DNA of 56,182 nt from Verrucomicrobiaceae bacterium (GCA_015061955.1 SUVO01000016.1:1-56182), one strand, 5' to 3'. Counted from the stretch's first letter, positions 1 to 9,595 are shown. Notes: generated by a model not told the origin, from the sequence alone. Made by a program: numbers and translations.

Positions 1-37
1 TTACCACTATTTTTTTCATTTTTTTTACGCTTTTTTA

Positions 38-76
38 CAAAAAAAGAGCGACTCTTTACACCTTTTGTCGCCCTTT
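38..76 (-). terminator. Rho-independent terminator of the esterase gene
   Basis: Read on the minus strand, AAAGGGCGAC pairs with GTCGCTCTTT across a 14-nt loop (10 pairs, one G-U) and is followed by a run of T. It lies about 80 bases past the stop of the esterase gene. The rest of 1-156 is T-rich with no gene I can see. Confidence 0.65.
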
Positions 77-156
77 TTAATCTTTTCTTTTATGTTTTTT
101 TAACGCTTTTTTATACTTTTTTGATGATTTTTTCGCAAAAAACACATAAAAAACTT

Positions 157-1728
157 TTACTTTTTCTTACATTCAAACGGAAAAACAGGTAAATCATCGG
201 CGCCAAACAAGCAAACATCAGGCTTTGACCAACCTTTCCAGAGATAACGTACACCATCAACATTCTTCATTGCTGGAAATTGTAGATAAACATACCATTG
301 ACCACATATACATTCGGATTTCTCTATTTTCATATCAATATTTTCATCAATAGAAATCCACTTACCGTTTGTCAAAACTTCAAATCCACGCAATTTTCCT
401 TTTATTATCGGCTTATCATTAAATGATATTTTTACACCTTTATTGATAAATTCTATTTTGCCGACTTCGCATGAAGCTTTACAATTCTTCAGATTACCAT
501 AGACAAACATAGACGCTTTCTTTGCCAAACGTTCACCGATTTTCATTTTATCGGTTGGATGAATATCTTTACGATTTCCTGTATCTAAAGTTGGTACAAT
601 GTATGTTTGAGGTATTGTATATGCCACACGCTTTTGAGCTTTGCGTATTTCTGGCCATTGTGTTGAATCATAAGAAGGCAACTGTACGCAGATAAATGGT
701 AGTTTTGAATTATTGAAATACTTTCGCCACTGACCAATCAAACATTTGAAAGCATCTACAAACCCTTCAGCTTTATTAGATTCGCCCTGATACCAAATAA
801 CACCTTTAGCTGTGTAATTACGCATTGGGTATATACGGATATTATAAAACATATATGGCGATTTCCACATATATGGTGAGTCTGCCCACGGACGCATAAA
901 ATCGCGAACAGTCCATTCAGGTGGAAGATTTTTTTTACCTGCTTTTTTATCGTCATTATATTTTTTTACTTTTGCATTGAAGGCGTCTAAAGATTTTTTG
1001 TAATCATAGTTTTTGAAGGCCTCGGCAAATTGTTTTCGTATTAATGTAAAGTCGGGCGAGGTTTCGTATGTTTGTTGCGATACCCAACATTCCATTTTAG
1101 AACCTGACACTGCAGTAAAAACGATACCAACAGGTGCTTTAATTTTCTCCATTAGTTTATGTGCAAAAATAAAAGCAACAGCACTTGTACCCCCAGCGTT
1201 CTGTTTATCAACGCTAATCCACTTTGAGCCATCAATAAAGTCTTTGCAAGGTTGAGTACCAAAGCCCGACTTCATCGATTTCATTTTATCGATTGGCGAT
1301 GGATGAACAAAATAACGCACATTACCTTCTTGCATTTTTGCTACAAATTCTTTAGCCCCTTCGATGCCACTCAGTCCCATAGCCATATTCGACTGACCAC
1401 CAGCAATCCAGACTTCTCCACGAAGAACATTTTTTATTTCCTTTGCGAGTTTACCATTTTCAAAAATCTGAATATTAAATGGCTTGAACGAACCTTTTGC
1501 AGAAGGTAATTGCGCACGCCATTTGCCATTTAAATCAGCCTTACATTCAGCTTGAACTTCACCTGCTAAAATTTTTATTTTTGAATTAGCATCCGAGTTA
1601 CCCCAAATTTCGACAGGTTGATTTTGCTGTATCATCATATTGTCGGAAAATATTTTCGACATCTTTATTTCAGCAAAGATCGCAGTTATACAAAAGATAA
1701 AATAGATAGTTAATAGATATTTTTTCAT
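157..1728 (-). CDS. secreted sialate O-acetylesterase-like SGNH esterase
   Basis: Predicted exported esterase of the SASA/SGNH family, which removes acetyl groups from sugars. An upstream in-frame ATG exists, but the start at 1728 is chosen because it begins directly with a signal peptide (MKKYLLTIYFIFCITAIFA). Counting from there (523 residues), the block I motif GGQSNM holds the nucleophile Ser113, WYQGESN lies at 312-318, and DIHP supplies Asp388/His390 of the triad. The N-terminal stretch of about 100 residues looks like the beta-sandwich usual in these enzymes. It has its own promoter and terminator, so it is a single-gene unit next to the glycan operon. The exact substrate (sialic acid, xylan or another acetylated glycan) cannot be told from sequence. 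Confidence 0.85.
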   Translation of the reverse strand: MKKYLLTIYFIFCITAIFAEIKMSKIFSDNMMIQQNQPVEIWGNSDANSKIKILAGEVQAECKADLNGKWRAQLPSAKGSFKPFNIQIFENGKLAKEIKNVLRGEVWIAGGQSNMAMGLSGIEGAKEFVAKMQEGNVRYFVHPSPIDKMKSMKSGFGTQPCKDFIDGSKWISVDKQNAGGTSAVAFIFAHKLMEKIKAPVGIVFTAVSGSKMECWVSQQTYETSPDFTLIRKQFAEAFKNYDYKKSLDAFNAKVKKYNDDKKAGKKNLPPEWTVRDFMRPWADSPYMWKSPYMFYNIRIYPMRNYTAKGVIWYQGESNKAEGFVDAFKCLIGQWRKYFNNSKLPFICVQLPSYDSTQWPEIRKAQKRVAYTIPQTYIVPTLDTGNRKDIHPTDKMKIGERLAKKASMFVYGNLKNCKASCEVGKIEFINKGVKISFNDKPIIKGKLRGFEVLTNGKWISIDENIDMKIEKSECICGQWYVYLQFPAMKNVDGVRYLWKGWSKPDVCLFGADDLPVFPFECKKK

Positions 1729-1745
1729 ATACAGAATGATGTTAA

Positions 1746-1774
1746 ATGTTATTTCTAATATTTGCACCTGTCAA
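1746..1774 (-). promoter_or_regulatory. sigma-70 promoter for the esterase gene
   Basis: On the minus strand TTGACA (1769-1774) is followed by exactly 17 bases and TAACAT (1746-1751). The -10 box ends 17 bases before the start codon at 1728, giving a very short leader and no visible Shine-Dalgarno. It sits between the terminator of the upstream gene and this start, where a promoter is needed. Confidence 0.6.
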
Positions 1775-1826
1775 GAAACAAACACGTCCACGCAATATTT
1801 ACTTTGATAGAACAATACTTGCCATT

Positions 1827-1861
1827 AAAAAAAAGAGAGACTATCGCACTGACAATCTCTC
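1827..1861 (-). terminator. terminator of the coaX-to-esterase operon
   Basis: Minus-strand GAGAGA pairs with TCTCTC, extended inward by GTC/GAT (one G-U pair), and is followed by eight T. It lies 28 bases after the stop of the SGNH/GxDLY esterase gene and closes the long operon starting at coaX. Confidence 0.65.
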
Positions 1862-1889
1862 AAAAAATTTTTTCATTAAATAAAAATGT

Positions 1890-3029
1890 TTAATCAATTT
1901 TTAAAATCTTTTTGATTATTGGTAGAATCCCCTTATACATCAGATAAAATCCAGTATCATTAGGATGAACTTTATCGACAGCAAGCATCGATATATCTAT
2001 ATCTTTCATCATATCTCTGCCATCTATAAAATACACGTTTTTGTCGCCATTTTTTAGGGCGTTTTCGTAAGTTTGTTTTATGACAGCAACTCTGTCGTCG
2101 CCTGCATTTGTTACGCGTGTGAGAATTATTATTGGCAAGTTTGGTTGTGCTTTGCGAATTATTTTAAAGAATTTTTCATGAGTTTTTTTGAGATGTGCTG
2201 CATTAGGAGCGTTGTAATCGTAATCGTAAACAAAAACCGACATATCTAATTTTGAAATTAGTTCAGCCATTTTTGGTTCGCCTTTTGCATTGCCCGCAAA
2301 ACCAAGATTTACCATAGGAGCATCTACATCTCTACATACCAATGCAGGATAACACAAGCTAGTTCTCGATGCACACGCACCATGAGTTATAGACGATCCA
2401 TAAAATACTATTGGTTTTTTTATTTTATGAGATGTTGGTTGCTCAAACTTAGCATTAGGATCAACCCCAATTTCTAAACTCAGTACACCATTGAACAATG
2501 GCATATACAACGAATAATCACGCATTAGCCCATTCCCATTACGAAGTAGATTGGTTACGAGTGGATCGGGAATTTCATTTTTATAATGAGCGGGATTTAC
2601 AGTTTTTACATGTTCTTTATTATCGGCAAATAAGTCGAAGCCCGATGAACTTGTAGATGGCATGTGTCCCATATTGAATTGTCGATTTTGAATCTTTGCA
2701 CGCAATATTATGTTCTTTGCATTTGTTCTGAAACGAACAACTCCACCAGACGTATAATACGATAGTTTACGCAAGCCTCCACTCGTAGTTTTATTGTCGG
2801 CAATGGAATATGGCAACCGACGCAACTGCTTACCCTCTTCGCGAAATGGGAAACCCTCTAATACAAAAGGATTTTTTAAAGCATCACGAAAAACTACGTT
2901 TACTTTACCGACTTTTTCTACTACAAAATTTTTGTCTATTTTCGATATATCGTCTTGAGCAAGCACAAAGTTTGTAACAAGAGCAAACGCAACACTTATT
3001 TTTAAGAATAATTTTAAAACGTTTTTCAT
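1890..3029 (-). CDS. secreted SGNH/GDSL hydrolase with GxDLY-type N-terminal domain
   Basis: Exported esterase-like protein of 379 residues, with a signal peptide over about residues 1-24. An N-terminal beta-rich domain carries GFDLFAD (130-136), the signature of the GxDLY domain usually fused to Lipase_GDSL_3 esterases. The catalytic domain shows FYGSSITHG with nucleophile Ser213 and a C-terminal DKVHP with Asp352/His355. Family members deacetylate or de-esterify polysaccharides. It is the last gene of the operon and starts 12 bases after the GH116 gene, which suggests a shared substrate. Function at substrate level is inferred. Confidence 0.82.
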   Translation of the reverse strand: MKNVLKLFLKISVAFALVTNFVLAQDDISKIDKNFVVEKVGKVNVVFRDALKNPFVLEGFPFREEGKQLRRLPYSIADNKTTSGGLRKLSYYTSGGVVRFRTNAKNIILRAKIQNRQFNMGHMPSTSSSGFDLFADNKEHVKTVNPAHYKNEIPDPLVTNLLRNGNGLMRDYSLYMPLFNGVLSLEIGVDPNAKFEQPTSHKIKKPIVFYGSSITHGACASRTSLCYPALVCRDVDAPMVNLGFAGNAKGEPKMAELISKLDMSVFVYDYDYNAPNAAHLKKTHEKFFKIIRKAQPNLPIIILTRVTNAGDDRVAVIKQTYENALKNGDKNVYFIDGRDMMKDIDISMLAVDKVHPNDTGFYLMYKGILPIIKKILKID

Positions 3030-3041
3030 ACTTTATTTTAT

Positions 3042-5624
3042 TTAAATTTTTATTTTTTTGAAAATAATTTTATCGCCTGCTTTTAGGTTTGAATTTTCAA
3101 CTTTAAAAGAAGTATTACCTATTTTAAGAGTTTTTAAATTTAGCTTTCCACCAACAACGCTCAACGATACTTTATGGGCTGAAATTTCGCAATTGCCAAA
3201 GGCATAACCATTGCTCCAAAAATGTTTACCATTTCGATTTGAAAATTTCATAACGCCCTTTGAATATGTAAAACCATCAAGTGCAGGAATTGCCGACCAC
3301 GCAGCCATAGGACGTGCATAATATCTGCCACACTCTGGCTCACTGAACGGATTGCGTTTTAAACCATTGAAGCGATCTCTGATATCTTTTATACATTCAA
3401 CTCCTTCATTTCGCAAGCCTTCAAAAATCATACCAGTAGCAGCACAATATTCAAAACCCGACATTACTTCAGCAAAATATGGGAATGGTATTTTTAATCT
3501 ACCTTTTGGCCATTCAGCCATTTTCAAGGCACGTTCTTTACCGACAACATATGTACGCATATTGTTAAATTCTTTTGTAAAATCGGAACATCTATTGTAC
3601 TTGAGAATACTTTCAAATGTTTTGCGAGCGTTATCTTTCGATGCTAAGTTTCCCAAGCCACACAAATGTGCCATATACTGCCCTACTAATTGGTCTACCA
3701 AACATCCTTTACCAAGTTGGAAAACTGGAATTTCATCATCTGGCGTATTTTCATCAATAAATTTTCCAGTTTTGTGCGAGATTATTTTGTGTTCATAGTA
3801 TTCGCCATTAAAGAGTTCTTTATCTGTATAAGCCGATGCTTTTTTGAGAATATCTCTACATTTTTTTGCAAAATCGGCATCGCCCATATCTTCAGCCATT
3901 TTCTCAGCAGAAGCTAATGCACCCATATACCAAAACTGCATTTGTGGATTAGGTCCGTAATAATCACAATCCATTGTATTATGTTGTTTGCCCTCCATTA
4001 CACCATCGGCATCAGCGTCCCAAGAAGACGGAGTCCACGCATATTGCATAGCCAACTTCACTTTATCCCAATTAGATTTCAGAAAATTTTTATCTCCTGA
4101 AAATTGATAATCGCGATAAAACTTCATTATACATCCAAGCTGACCATCGGCAGCAACTAATCCGTCATCTTCTGCAGACAACGGCAAACGCTTGCGGAAC
4201 GACATTTTCCCGTCTTTATCAAGAGCATAATTAAACTCTACATCACGCATAGTTTTTGCCAACTCGCCAAACAGATATGCAGTTGAAACTTCGTAATTCC
4301 AAACGTGAGTGCATGAGCCATAACACGAACCATTATTTTGGAACAGACCTTCCCATCCCATCAAATGTCCACTCGGAATACGAAATACTGTTTGAGTACG
4401 CAACACTGCCAAATTAAACAAAGCTGCCTCTTTCACTGCATCGGGATAATCTGAAGAAAGCAATGCGTTAACAAAATCTAAAGAGCGTTTTTCTTGTTCA
4501 GGGATTTGTGGAATAACTTTTTGTGCTACATCCCAAGCATCAGAATATTTTTGCGAATACCAATTACCTACAATTTTTTTATCTTTTGTTGACGGCGTTA
4601 TTACCCAATCAGTTCTATTTGGGAAATTCCACGTTATATAAAAAGTAAAAGTTTGCGTAGAATTTGCAGATATTGTTTTTTTAACTGCCAATGCTGAATC
4701 GTTGCACGGATAAAATGTAAACAATGTTGAGTCAATCTTAGGAACTGTACGCTGGGTAAGTTTTCCATCGGCAGAAAAGTCGTCCCAAAAATCGAGCAAT
4801 GCTTGCGCCAAAGTTCTCGATGCAAACGATGTTCTATGCGAAATTTCGCCTTTTTCGCAAGTTGTTATAGCCACAGTTCCCCATGCTGGAGATTTTTTAT
4901 TTACCTTTTCTGAATACTGAAAAATTCCACTTATTCCATTTTCAGAGCGAAACTCGTTGCGATTTTCATATTCGCCTACTGCATTATATTTTTTAAATCC
5001 GAAACGACGCACAGTACCATCATTGCCTATAAAGTTTGGCATAAAAGAACAAACTGAAACTTCTATTGGCTTAGATGTTTTATTTTTTACTTCGTACGAA
5101 ATTACAGCAATAGGCTGACCACTTGCTTCTGCATCGGCTGGTATAAGTGGATTAAACGCCTTCATTGTTACCTGCAACGGAACAGAATTATCTTTAAAAA
5201 ACACCTGTCCGAAAGGATAAGCCGATGCAAATTCAGCTTTTTCAAAACGTGGTATACCATGATTGTTAAACGGATTGCCATCTGAGCTTAGATACTCATA
5301 CTCGTAAGGCATTCCAGCCAACATTATCGTTTTAGCATTTTCTCCTTGAGGCTTGTACCACATTGAGAAGTAAGGCGTATTATTGCATTCGCCATCTTTG
5401 AAATGTTCTTCAGAGGGAACATTCATAATTTCCCAATCTCGAAGTTCGCCACGCCCACCAAGTCCTACGCAACCAGTACCAATACCACCAATAGGCATTG
5501 AAATTCTGTACAAACTTTGACTGTCGTACTTTTTCAGTATGGGCCATTCAGCTGGCTTCCACTGCGAAAAACAAGATAATGTAATTATACTTATGAGCTG
5601 TATTAAAAGAAACTTTTTCCTCAT
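3042..5624 (-). CDS. secreted GH116 beta-glucosidase/glucosylceramidase-like enzyme
   Basis: Glycoside hydrolase family 116, the family of non-lysosomal glucosylceramidase (GBA2) and bacterial beta-glucosidases/xylosidases. Two ATGs lie 6 bases apart; the second (5624) has AAGGG eight bases upstream and is preferred. A signal peptide occupies about residues 1-20. The N-terminal domain begins with the typical MPIGGIGTGCVGLGGRG segment. The (alpha/alpha)6 barrel shows CTHVWNYE with nucleophile Glu445 and HNTMD with acid/base Asp552, matching the Glu/Asp pair known from GH116 structures. At 860 residues it is a normal family length. It sits between a GH99-like protein and an SGNH esterase in one operon. 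Confidence 0.92.
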   Translation of the reverse strand: MRKKFLLIQLISIITLSCFSQWKPAEWPILKKYDSQSLYRISMPIGGIGTGCVGLGGRGELRDWEIMNVPSEEHFKDGECNNTPYFSMWYKPQGENAKTIMLAGMPYEYEYLSSDGNPFNNHGIPRFEKAEFASAYPFGQVFFKDNSVPLQVTMKAFNPLIPADAEASGQPIAVISYEVKNKTSKPIEVSVCSFMPNFIGNDGTVRRFGFKKYNAVGEYENRNEFRSENGISGIFQYSEKVNKKSPAWGTVAITTCEKGEISHRTSFASRTLAQALLDFWDDFSADGKLTQRTVPKIDSTLFTFYPCNDSALAVKKTISANSTQTFTFYITWNFPNRTDWVITPSTKDKKIVGNWYSQKYSDAWDVAQKVIPQIPEQEKRSLDFVNALLSSDYPDAVKEAALFNLAVLRTQTVFRIPSGHLMGWEGLFQNNGSCYGSCTHVWNYEVSTAYLFGELAKTMRDVEFNYALDKDGKMSFRKRLPLSAEDDGLVAADGQLGCIMKFYRDYQFSGDKNFLKSNWDKVKLAMQYAWTPSSWDADADGVMEGKQHNTMDCDYYGPNPQMQFWYMGALASAEKMAEDMGDADFAKKCRDILKKASAYTDKELFNGEYYEHKIISHKTGKFIDENTPDDEIPVFQLGKGCLVDQLVGQYMAHLCGLGNLASKDNARKTFESILKYNRCSDFTKEFNNMRTYVVGKERALKMAEWPKGRLKIPFPYFAEVMSGFEYCAATGMIFEGLRNEGVECIKDIRDRFNGLKRNPFSEPECGRYYARPMAAWSAIPALDGFTYSKGVMKFSNRNGKHFWSNGYAFGNCEISAHKVSLSVVGGKLNLKTLKIGNTSFKVENSNLKAGDKIIFKKIKI

Positions 5625-5642
5625 AATCATAACCCTTTTTAT

Positions 5643-6851
5643 TTACTTTGAATCGTCTTTAAAAACATTCCAAATAGCATTCAAATAGCCATAACCAAAT
5701 TCTTCATCAGGCATCAAATAACTACCTTCAGTCCATTCATTCCATGAATTTATCGTAATTAAGCGAGGTCCCTTTGAATTTTTCAACGACCACTCCTTTA
5801 TAGCTCGCAAAGCTTTTTCAAAATCTTTCGGATTAGAACCATCTACACGAGGATCGAGTACATTTGCTGGGTATCGCGAATTTGTATCCCAACCAACCGT
5901 TGCATTTGGGAAGAAATTACCTTGAGTTTCCCTATGCAATTTATCCCACATTTTTTGAGCCATTGCAAACCACTTCATGTAAGTTAAATTTCCCTTTTGG
6001 ATTTCGTTCCAAGTACCGTAATTCCAGTTGTATGTAGTCAGTGCCGACACTCCATAATAATCCATTGCCGCCTTTTTATCATTTTTGATTGACGCAACCT
6101 TTACATCGCTATCAAGACGTCCAAAAACAATCAAATACACGCCTTTGAAACCAGCTTTTTTACACTCGCTATCTAAATACGCAATAGCTTCTTTGCCATT
6201 AGCCTCGCCTCCGACACCATTGAGGAATGTAGGAAAGTGATATATAGAAAACACTGGTTTATCATCTATTTTGTAATGATTTGCTTTTTTGAAATATTCA
6301 ATAAAGCGAGGAACTAACACTTTTTTGAAATCTTTTAGTGATACTTTTGCAGAAAACAAAGGTGGATTTACTTCTTTTTTTGCAATTTTATTATTCCAAA
6401 GATAATTGACATCGTGATTTGCCCACATCAAGAAGAATTTCATACGCTGACAATTCTTAGCTTTCAAAAAACCATTATTGAGAGCATTTTCAAGAAATGG
6501 TTTGCCCTCATACCAATACCAATCGTAGATAAAAACATTTATACCTGATGCTAACGCTGCATCAATCTGACGTGCCATTTCATTCGGATCGTCGTCCATA
6601 ACATATCCCCAAAGAGATTTTCTTGGTTCGTTATGTCCTTTAAATTTTGGCTTTGCTTCATAAACATTTTGCCATTCGCCAACTTTATCACCAAAAATAC
6701 CAAGCTCTTTCCAACGAGGTTCGTTTTGATACGCAGGCCAAATAATTGCAGCTATATCAAATTCAGCACCAGTATTCGACTTCCCCTTTTCTTTAGCAAA
6801 CAAAAATAAAGAAGAACATAACACAACAGACAATATTATTATTTTTTTCAT
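5643..6851 (-). CDS. secreted WbsX / GH99-like domain protein
   Basis: Exported protein with a GH99-like TIM barrel (the family also annotated glycosyltransferase WbsX). The start at 6851 gives a clean signal peptide (MKKIIILSVVLCSSLFLFA). Recognisable family segments are AAIIWPAYQNEP near the N terminus, GINVFIYDWYWYEGKPF, MWANHDVNYLW and a late TINSWNEWTEG. Members associated with polysaccharide loci act as endo-mannosidase-like hydrolases or are uncharacterised. Here secretion and adjacency to GH116 and an esterase favour glycan breakdown over polymer synthesis. A start 33 bases further upstream would overlap the preceding gene and bury the signal peptide. Confidence 0.82.
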   Translation of the reverse strand: MKKIIILSVVLCSSLFLFAKEKGKSNTGAEFDIAAIIWPAYQNEPRWKELGIFGDKVGEWQNVYEAKPKFKGHNEPRKSLWGYVMDDDPNEMARQIDAALASGINVFIYDWYWYEGKPFLENALNNGFLKAKNCQRMKFFLMWANHDVNYLWNNKIAKKEVNPPLFSAKVSLKDFKKVLVPRFIEYFKKANHYKIDDKPVFSIYHFPTFLNGVGGEANGKEAIAYLDSECKKAGFKGVYLIVFGRLDSDVKVASIKNDKKAAMDYYGVSALTTYNWNYGTWNEIQKGNLTYMKWFAMAQKMWDKLHRETQGNFFPNATVGWDTNSRYPANVLDPRVDGSNPKDFEKALRAIKEWSLKNSKGPRLITINSWNEWTEGSYLMPDEEFGYGYLNAIWNVFKDDSK

Positions 6852-6867
6852 TTTCTTATTATTTACT

Positions 6868-7104
6868 TTAATCGGAATCTGCAAATTCTACTGCTAAGGT
6901 AAAATACCCAAGTAAATCGGCATCGGGCTTTTTAATTTTTGAGTAATCTGCTAAAAGTGAATTTGGGTCTCTACCTTTCAGCTCAAAAATTTCTTTTATA
7001 CCCAAATCTAACAACGCACGCGCACCACTAACTTTCATGCGTGGTATACGCATAAATGGACTCGCCAACGCTATGTAATCAACTTTTTTCTTTTTCTGAT
7101 TCAT
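6868..7104 (-). CDS. small helix-hairpin-helix (Cdd1-like) protein
   Basis: Protein of 78 residues. The C-terminal 55 residues contain SGARALLDLGIKEIFELKGR followed by an acidic helical tail, resembling the Cdd1/pathogenicity-locus helix-hairpin-helix domain that normally binds nucleic acid. The usual four-cysteine or DxC signature is not seen (PDADLLGYF at that place). The start at 7104 leaves one base after the stop of the TPR gene; an ATG at 7119 would overlap that gene by 14 bases. Translation is probably coupled to the TPR gene. Function unknown. Confidence 0.6.
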   Translation of the reverse strand: MNQKKKKVDYIALASPFMRIPRMKVSGARALLDLGIKEIFELKGRDPNSLLADYSKIKKPDADLLGYFTLAVEFADSD

Positions 7105-7105
7105 T

Positions 7106-8290
7106 TTAATTTGTAGCATTAAAATAACGTTCGGCTACTGCTTTAGCACGAGCATCGTTTGAATAAGCATCTAAACACTGACGAATTAACGAACGCACTT
7201 TGGGGTCCTTAAACAATGGCTCGCTTGAAGAGTCTTTTACTGCGTTGTAGAACATATCGGCACAATCTTTTTGAGTAGATGCGTATTGAATCAAGCCTGC
7301 ACGAATATCTAAAGATACTTTTGATACATCGATTTTATCTTTAAATTCATCCCAAATAAAGCGATATTTAGCCAATAAGAAAAGTTCTACACCATCAATA
7401 GCAGCATCTTTGTCACCGTACTCGTAGGCTTTTTTTATTGAATTAGATGCTGCTGTTACATCGCCTAATCGATAATGAACAAGCCCCATTCCACGCAATG
7501 CCAACAAATTTTTAGGTTCGGCTTTTAAAACTTTTTTATAACAATCAACAGCTAAAATCCAATCTTCAAAAAGTGCCGCAGCCCTTGCTGGAACAACCAA
7601 AGCTGATGGAGTCCAAATATCAGGATTTGTAACATACAAACGCAAATGCAAACGCAAACTTTCAGGATTTGCCGATGTCAATACTTTTCGAGCATCTACA
7701 TCTTTTATAGTATTTTTCAAATTTTTTTCATTTTCTGGCGATTTAAAACGCATCGTGTATGTTATCAATACATTCAATGCTTCAAGATTTGTCTTTGCAA
7801 ATTTTTGTAATATAGGCAAAAACTGTTTTATTTCAGCCGGACGTTTAGCCAAAGTAAGTGCACTACTACAATATATAGCCGAAAACTCATCACCATGAGA
7901 TACTGCTTTTTTGTATGCGTCAATCGATGCATCTAAATCACGCATCAGAAAATTTACACTACCCAATGTACGCAAAACAATTATATTACGTTCATCATCG
8001 CCTATCAATTTATTTAAAACTGTTTTTGCTTTTGAAAAATCGCGTGTAGTCAGATAACATATTGCGATAGGGAAAAGCTGATTATCTTTATAAGCCTTTG
8101 GATTATTCTCATAATCTTTCAACAACGCAATATTGGCATTTCTATCAGAATAAATACGTTTTGACTCGAAAAGTTTAATATCTGAAAATTTATCCTTTTG
8201 CTTCAAAAGTTCAGGCGAAACTACTACATTTTTTCCAAAACACAAAGTAGTAATAACTGCTACAAAAAAAACTAAAATTTTTCTTTTCAT
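7106..8290 (-). CDS. secreted tetratricopeptide-repeat protein
   Basis: Protein of 394 residues with a signal peptide (MKRKILVFFVAVITTLCFG) and TPR-like helical repeats, clearest at about 95-130 (LRTLGSVNFLMRDLDASIDA) and 245-275 (ALRGMGLVHYRLGDVTAAS). It probably scaffolds other periplasmic or outer-membrane proteins. The start overlaps the end of coaX by 4 bases, so the two are translationally coupled. Partner proteins cannot be named from sequence. Confidence 0.75.
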   Translation of the reverse strand: MKRKILVFFVAVITTLCFGKNVVVSPELLKQKDKFSDIKLFESKRIYSDRNANIALLKDYENNPKAYKDNQLFPIAICYLTTRDFSKAKTVLNKLIGDDERNIIVLRTLGSVNFLMRDLDASIDAYKKAVSHGDEFSAIYCSSALTLAKRPAEIKQFLPILQKFAKTNLEALNVLITYTMRFKSPENEKNLKNTIKDVDARKVLTSANPESLRLHLRLYVTNPDIWTPSALVVPARAAALFEDWILAVDCYKKVLKAEPKNLLALRGMGLVHYRLGDVTAASNSIKKAYEYGDKDAAIDGVELFLLAKYRFIWDEFKDKIDVSKVSLDIRAGLIQYASTQKDCADMFYNAVKDSSSEPLFKDPKVRSLIRQCLDAYSNDARAKAVAERYFNATN

Positions 8291-9057
8291 ACAATCTTTC
8301 TATTATAAACAAAAGCCTTTGCAAGCCCGATATGAGCCAAATTTAAATTTACTTTTCTATTTCCTAACCACCCTTTTGGCAACAAACTTACGCTACCACC
8401 AGTAAAAATTGTTTTGTTATTTGGAGATATTCCAGCAAAGTATGTATTAGCAATATCGTCGATAAGCCCATCTATCAATTTGCAAAAGCCCTTTGCACAA
8501 CCAACATACATAGCTTGTTTTGTATCTTTGCCAACTACCAACGAACAATCAGCTTCTGCTGGATTTATCTCAGGAAGTTGTGCAGCACGCTCACTCAAGT
8601 ACGATGCAAACGCATTCATTCCAGGAGCAATAGCTCCTCCTGCGTATCTACCTTGTCCATCAACTAAATCTATAGTTACAGCCGTTCCCATATCAACAAC
8701 AATATACGGCGGTTCCAAGAACACACCAGCACCGACTGCATCAGCTATGCGATCTTGTCCTAATTGAGTCGGACTAATAATGTCTAAAACTAAAGGCGAA
8801 TTTTCGCAAGTTAACTGCATAGAGTCTATTCCAACCAACACAGACTTCAGCAACTCGGAATACTTAGGAACAACAGAACACCACGAAACTGCACTTGCAC
8901 CCGATTTACTAAAAAGCGACTTCTCTACAAACTCTTTAGCAAACTCATTGCTCATATAATCTGCCGATGCCTCAACTTTGAATATTGAACCATCAAAAGC
9001 AACCGTCGCACAATGAGTACGAGTATTTCCAATATCTATACAATAAATCTTCAACAT
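8287..9057 (-). CDS. coaX: type III pantothenate kinase
   Basis: Catalyses the first step of CoA synthesis, ATP-dependent phosphorylation of pantothenate. The 256 residues show all family signatures of the ASKHA fold: CIDIGNTRTH at the N terminus (phosphate 1 loop), GQDRIADAVGA (pantothenate side), VVDMGTAVTIDLV with the catalytic Asp, and GAIAPGMNA. CoaX is the cytoplasmic, feedback-insensitive type that needs a monovalent cation. It heads an operon of otherwise secreted glycan enzymes, which is an odd partner. No promoter stands out in the 90 bases upstream, which hold the terminator of the preceding lipoprotein gene. Confidence 0.93.
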   Translation of the reverse strand: MLKIYCIDIGNTRTHCATVAFDGSIFKVEASADYMSNEFAKEFVEKSLFSKSGASAVSWCSVVPKYSELLKSVLVGIDSMQLTCENSPLVLDIISPTQLGQDRIADAVGAGVFLEPPYIVVDMGTAVTIDLVDGQGRYAGGAIAPGMNAFASYLSERAAQLPEINPAEADCSLVVGKDTKQAMYVGCAKGFCKLIDGLIDDIANTYFAGISPNNKTIFTGGSVSLLPKGWLGNRKVNLNLAHIGLAKAFVYNRKIV

Positions 9058-9077
9058 ATATAAGCCAATTTAGACAA

Positions 9078-9118
9078 TAAAAAACGTCTTCCTTCGAAAC
9101 ATAATCGATTGGAAGACG
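9078..9118 (-). terminator. terminator of the small lipoprotein gene
   Basis: CGTCTTCC (9085-9092) and GGAAGACG (9111-9118) form an 8-bp stem. Read on the minus strand it is followed by TTTTTTATT. It lies just past the stop of the 85-residue lipoprotein gene and before coaX. Confidence 0.75.
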
Positions 9119-9151
9119 GTAGAAAATTCAATATGGGGTATGGATTGAGAA

Positions 9152-9409
9152 TTAGTAATCTTGGATTACAACTGCGTCCCAAAGGAACGAAGTTCTGTCT
9201 CCCGAAGGCAAGCCCATACCAAAAAGATCTTCAGTTCTGATAACAGCCGAATATTCGCCCGATGGAGCAAAGCTTGCTGGTTCATACTTTACAATACCCA
9301 AACAATTAAAACCATTGTTTGAAGCTGTATCGTTAGTAGAAGAACAAGCACTCATCAACAACGATGCTGTTACTGCCGAAAATAAAATTGCTAATTTATG
9401 AGGTTTCAT
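9152..9409 (-). CDS. small lipoprotein, unknown function
   Basis: Predicted lipoprotein of 85 residues. The start at 9409 begins MKPHKLAILFSAVTASL and leads to a lipobox MSAC, with the lipidated Cys followed by SST. The mature part of about 65 residues has no family I recognise and ends in an aromatic-rich strand (SFLWDAVVIQDY). Earlier in-frame starts would put hydrophobic low-complexity residues ahead of the signal peptide and are not favoured. It is a single-gene unit with a strong terminator, divergent from the TPR-ExbBD operon; the 186-bp space between them must hold both promoters, but I found no convincing boxes. Confidence 0.65.
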   Translation of the reverse strand: MKPHKLAILFSAVTASLLMSACSSTNDTASNNGFNCLGIVKYEPASFAPSGEYSAVIRTEDLFGMGLPSGDRTSFLWDAVVIQDY

Positions 9410-9595
9410 AATAGTAGAAGTTAGCATTATGATTTTAAAATGCAACAAAAAAATTATTTTTTTTATTTTGCACATATCTGCTAACAATGTTTCTAATTTA
9501 AACAACGACAAAAAATATACAAAATAAAGCAATCTTCTATTACTAAATAACATAAAAAGCTTGAAAACCTACAATAAAAATACGAGTATAAACCT

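Noticed and set aside
1-156. Regulatory or repeat structure in the T-rich left edge
   Set aside because: Apart from the terminator hairpin at 38-76 only poly-T with loose repeats is seen.
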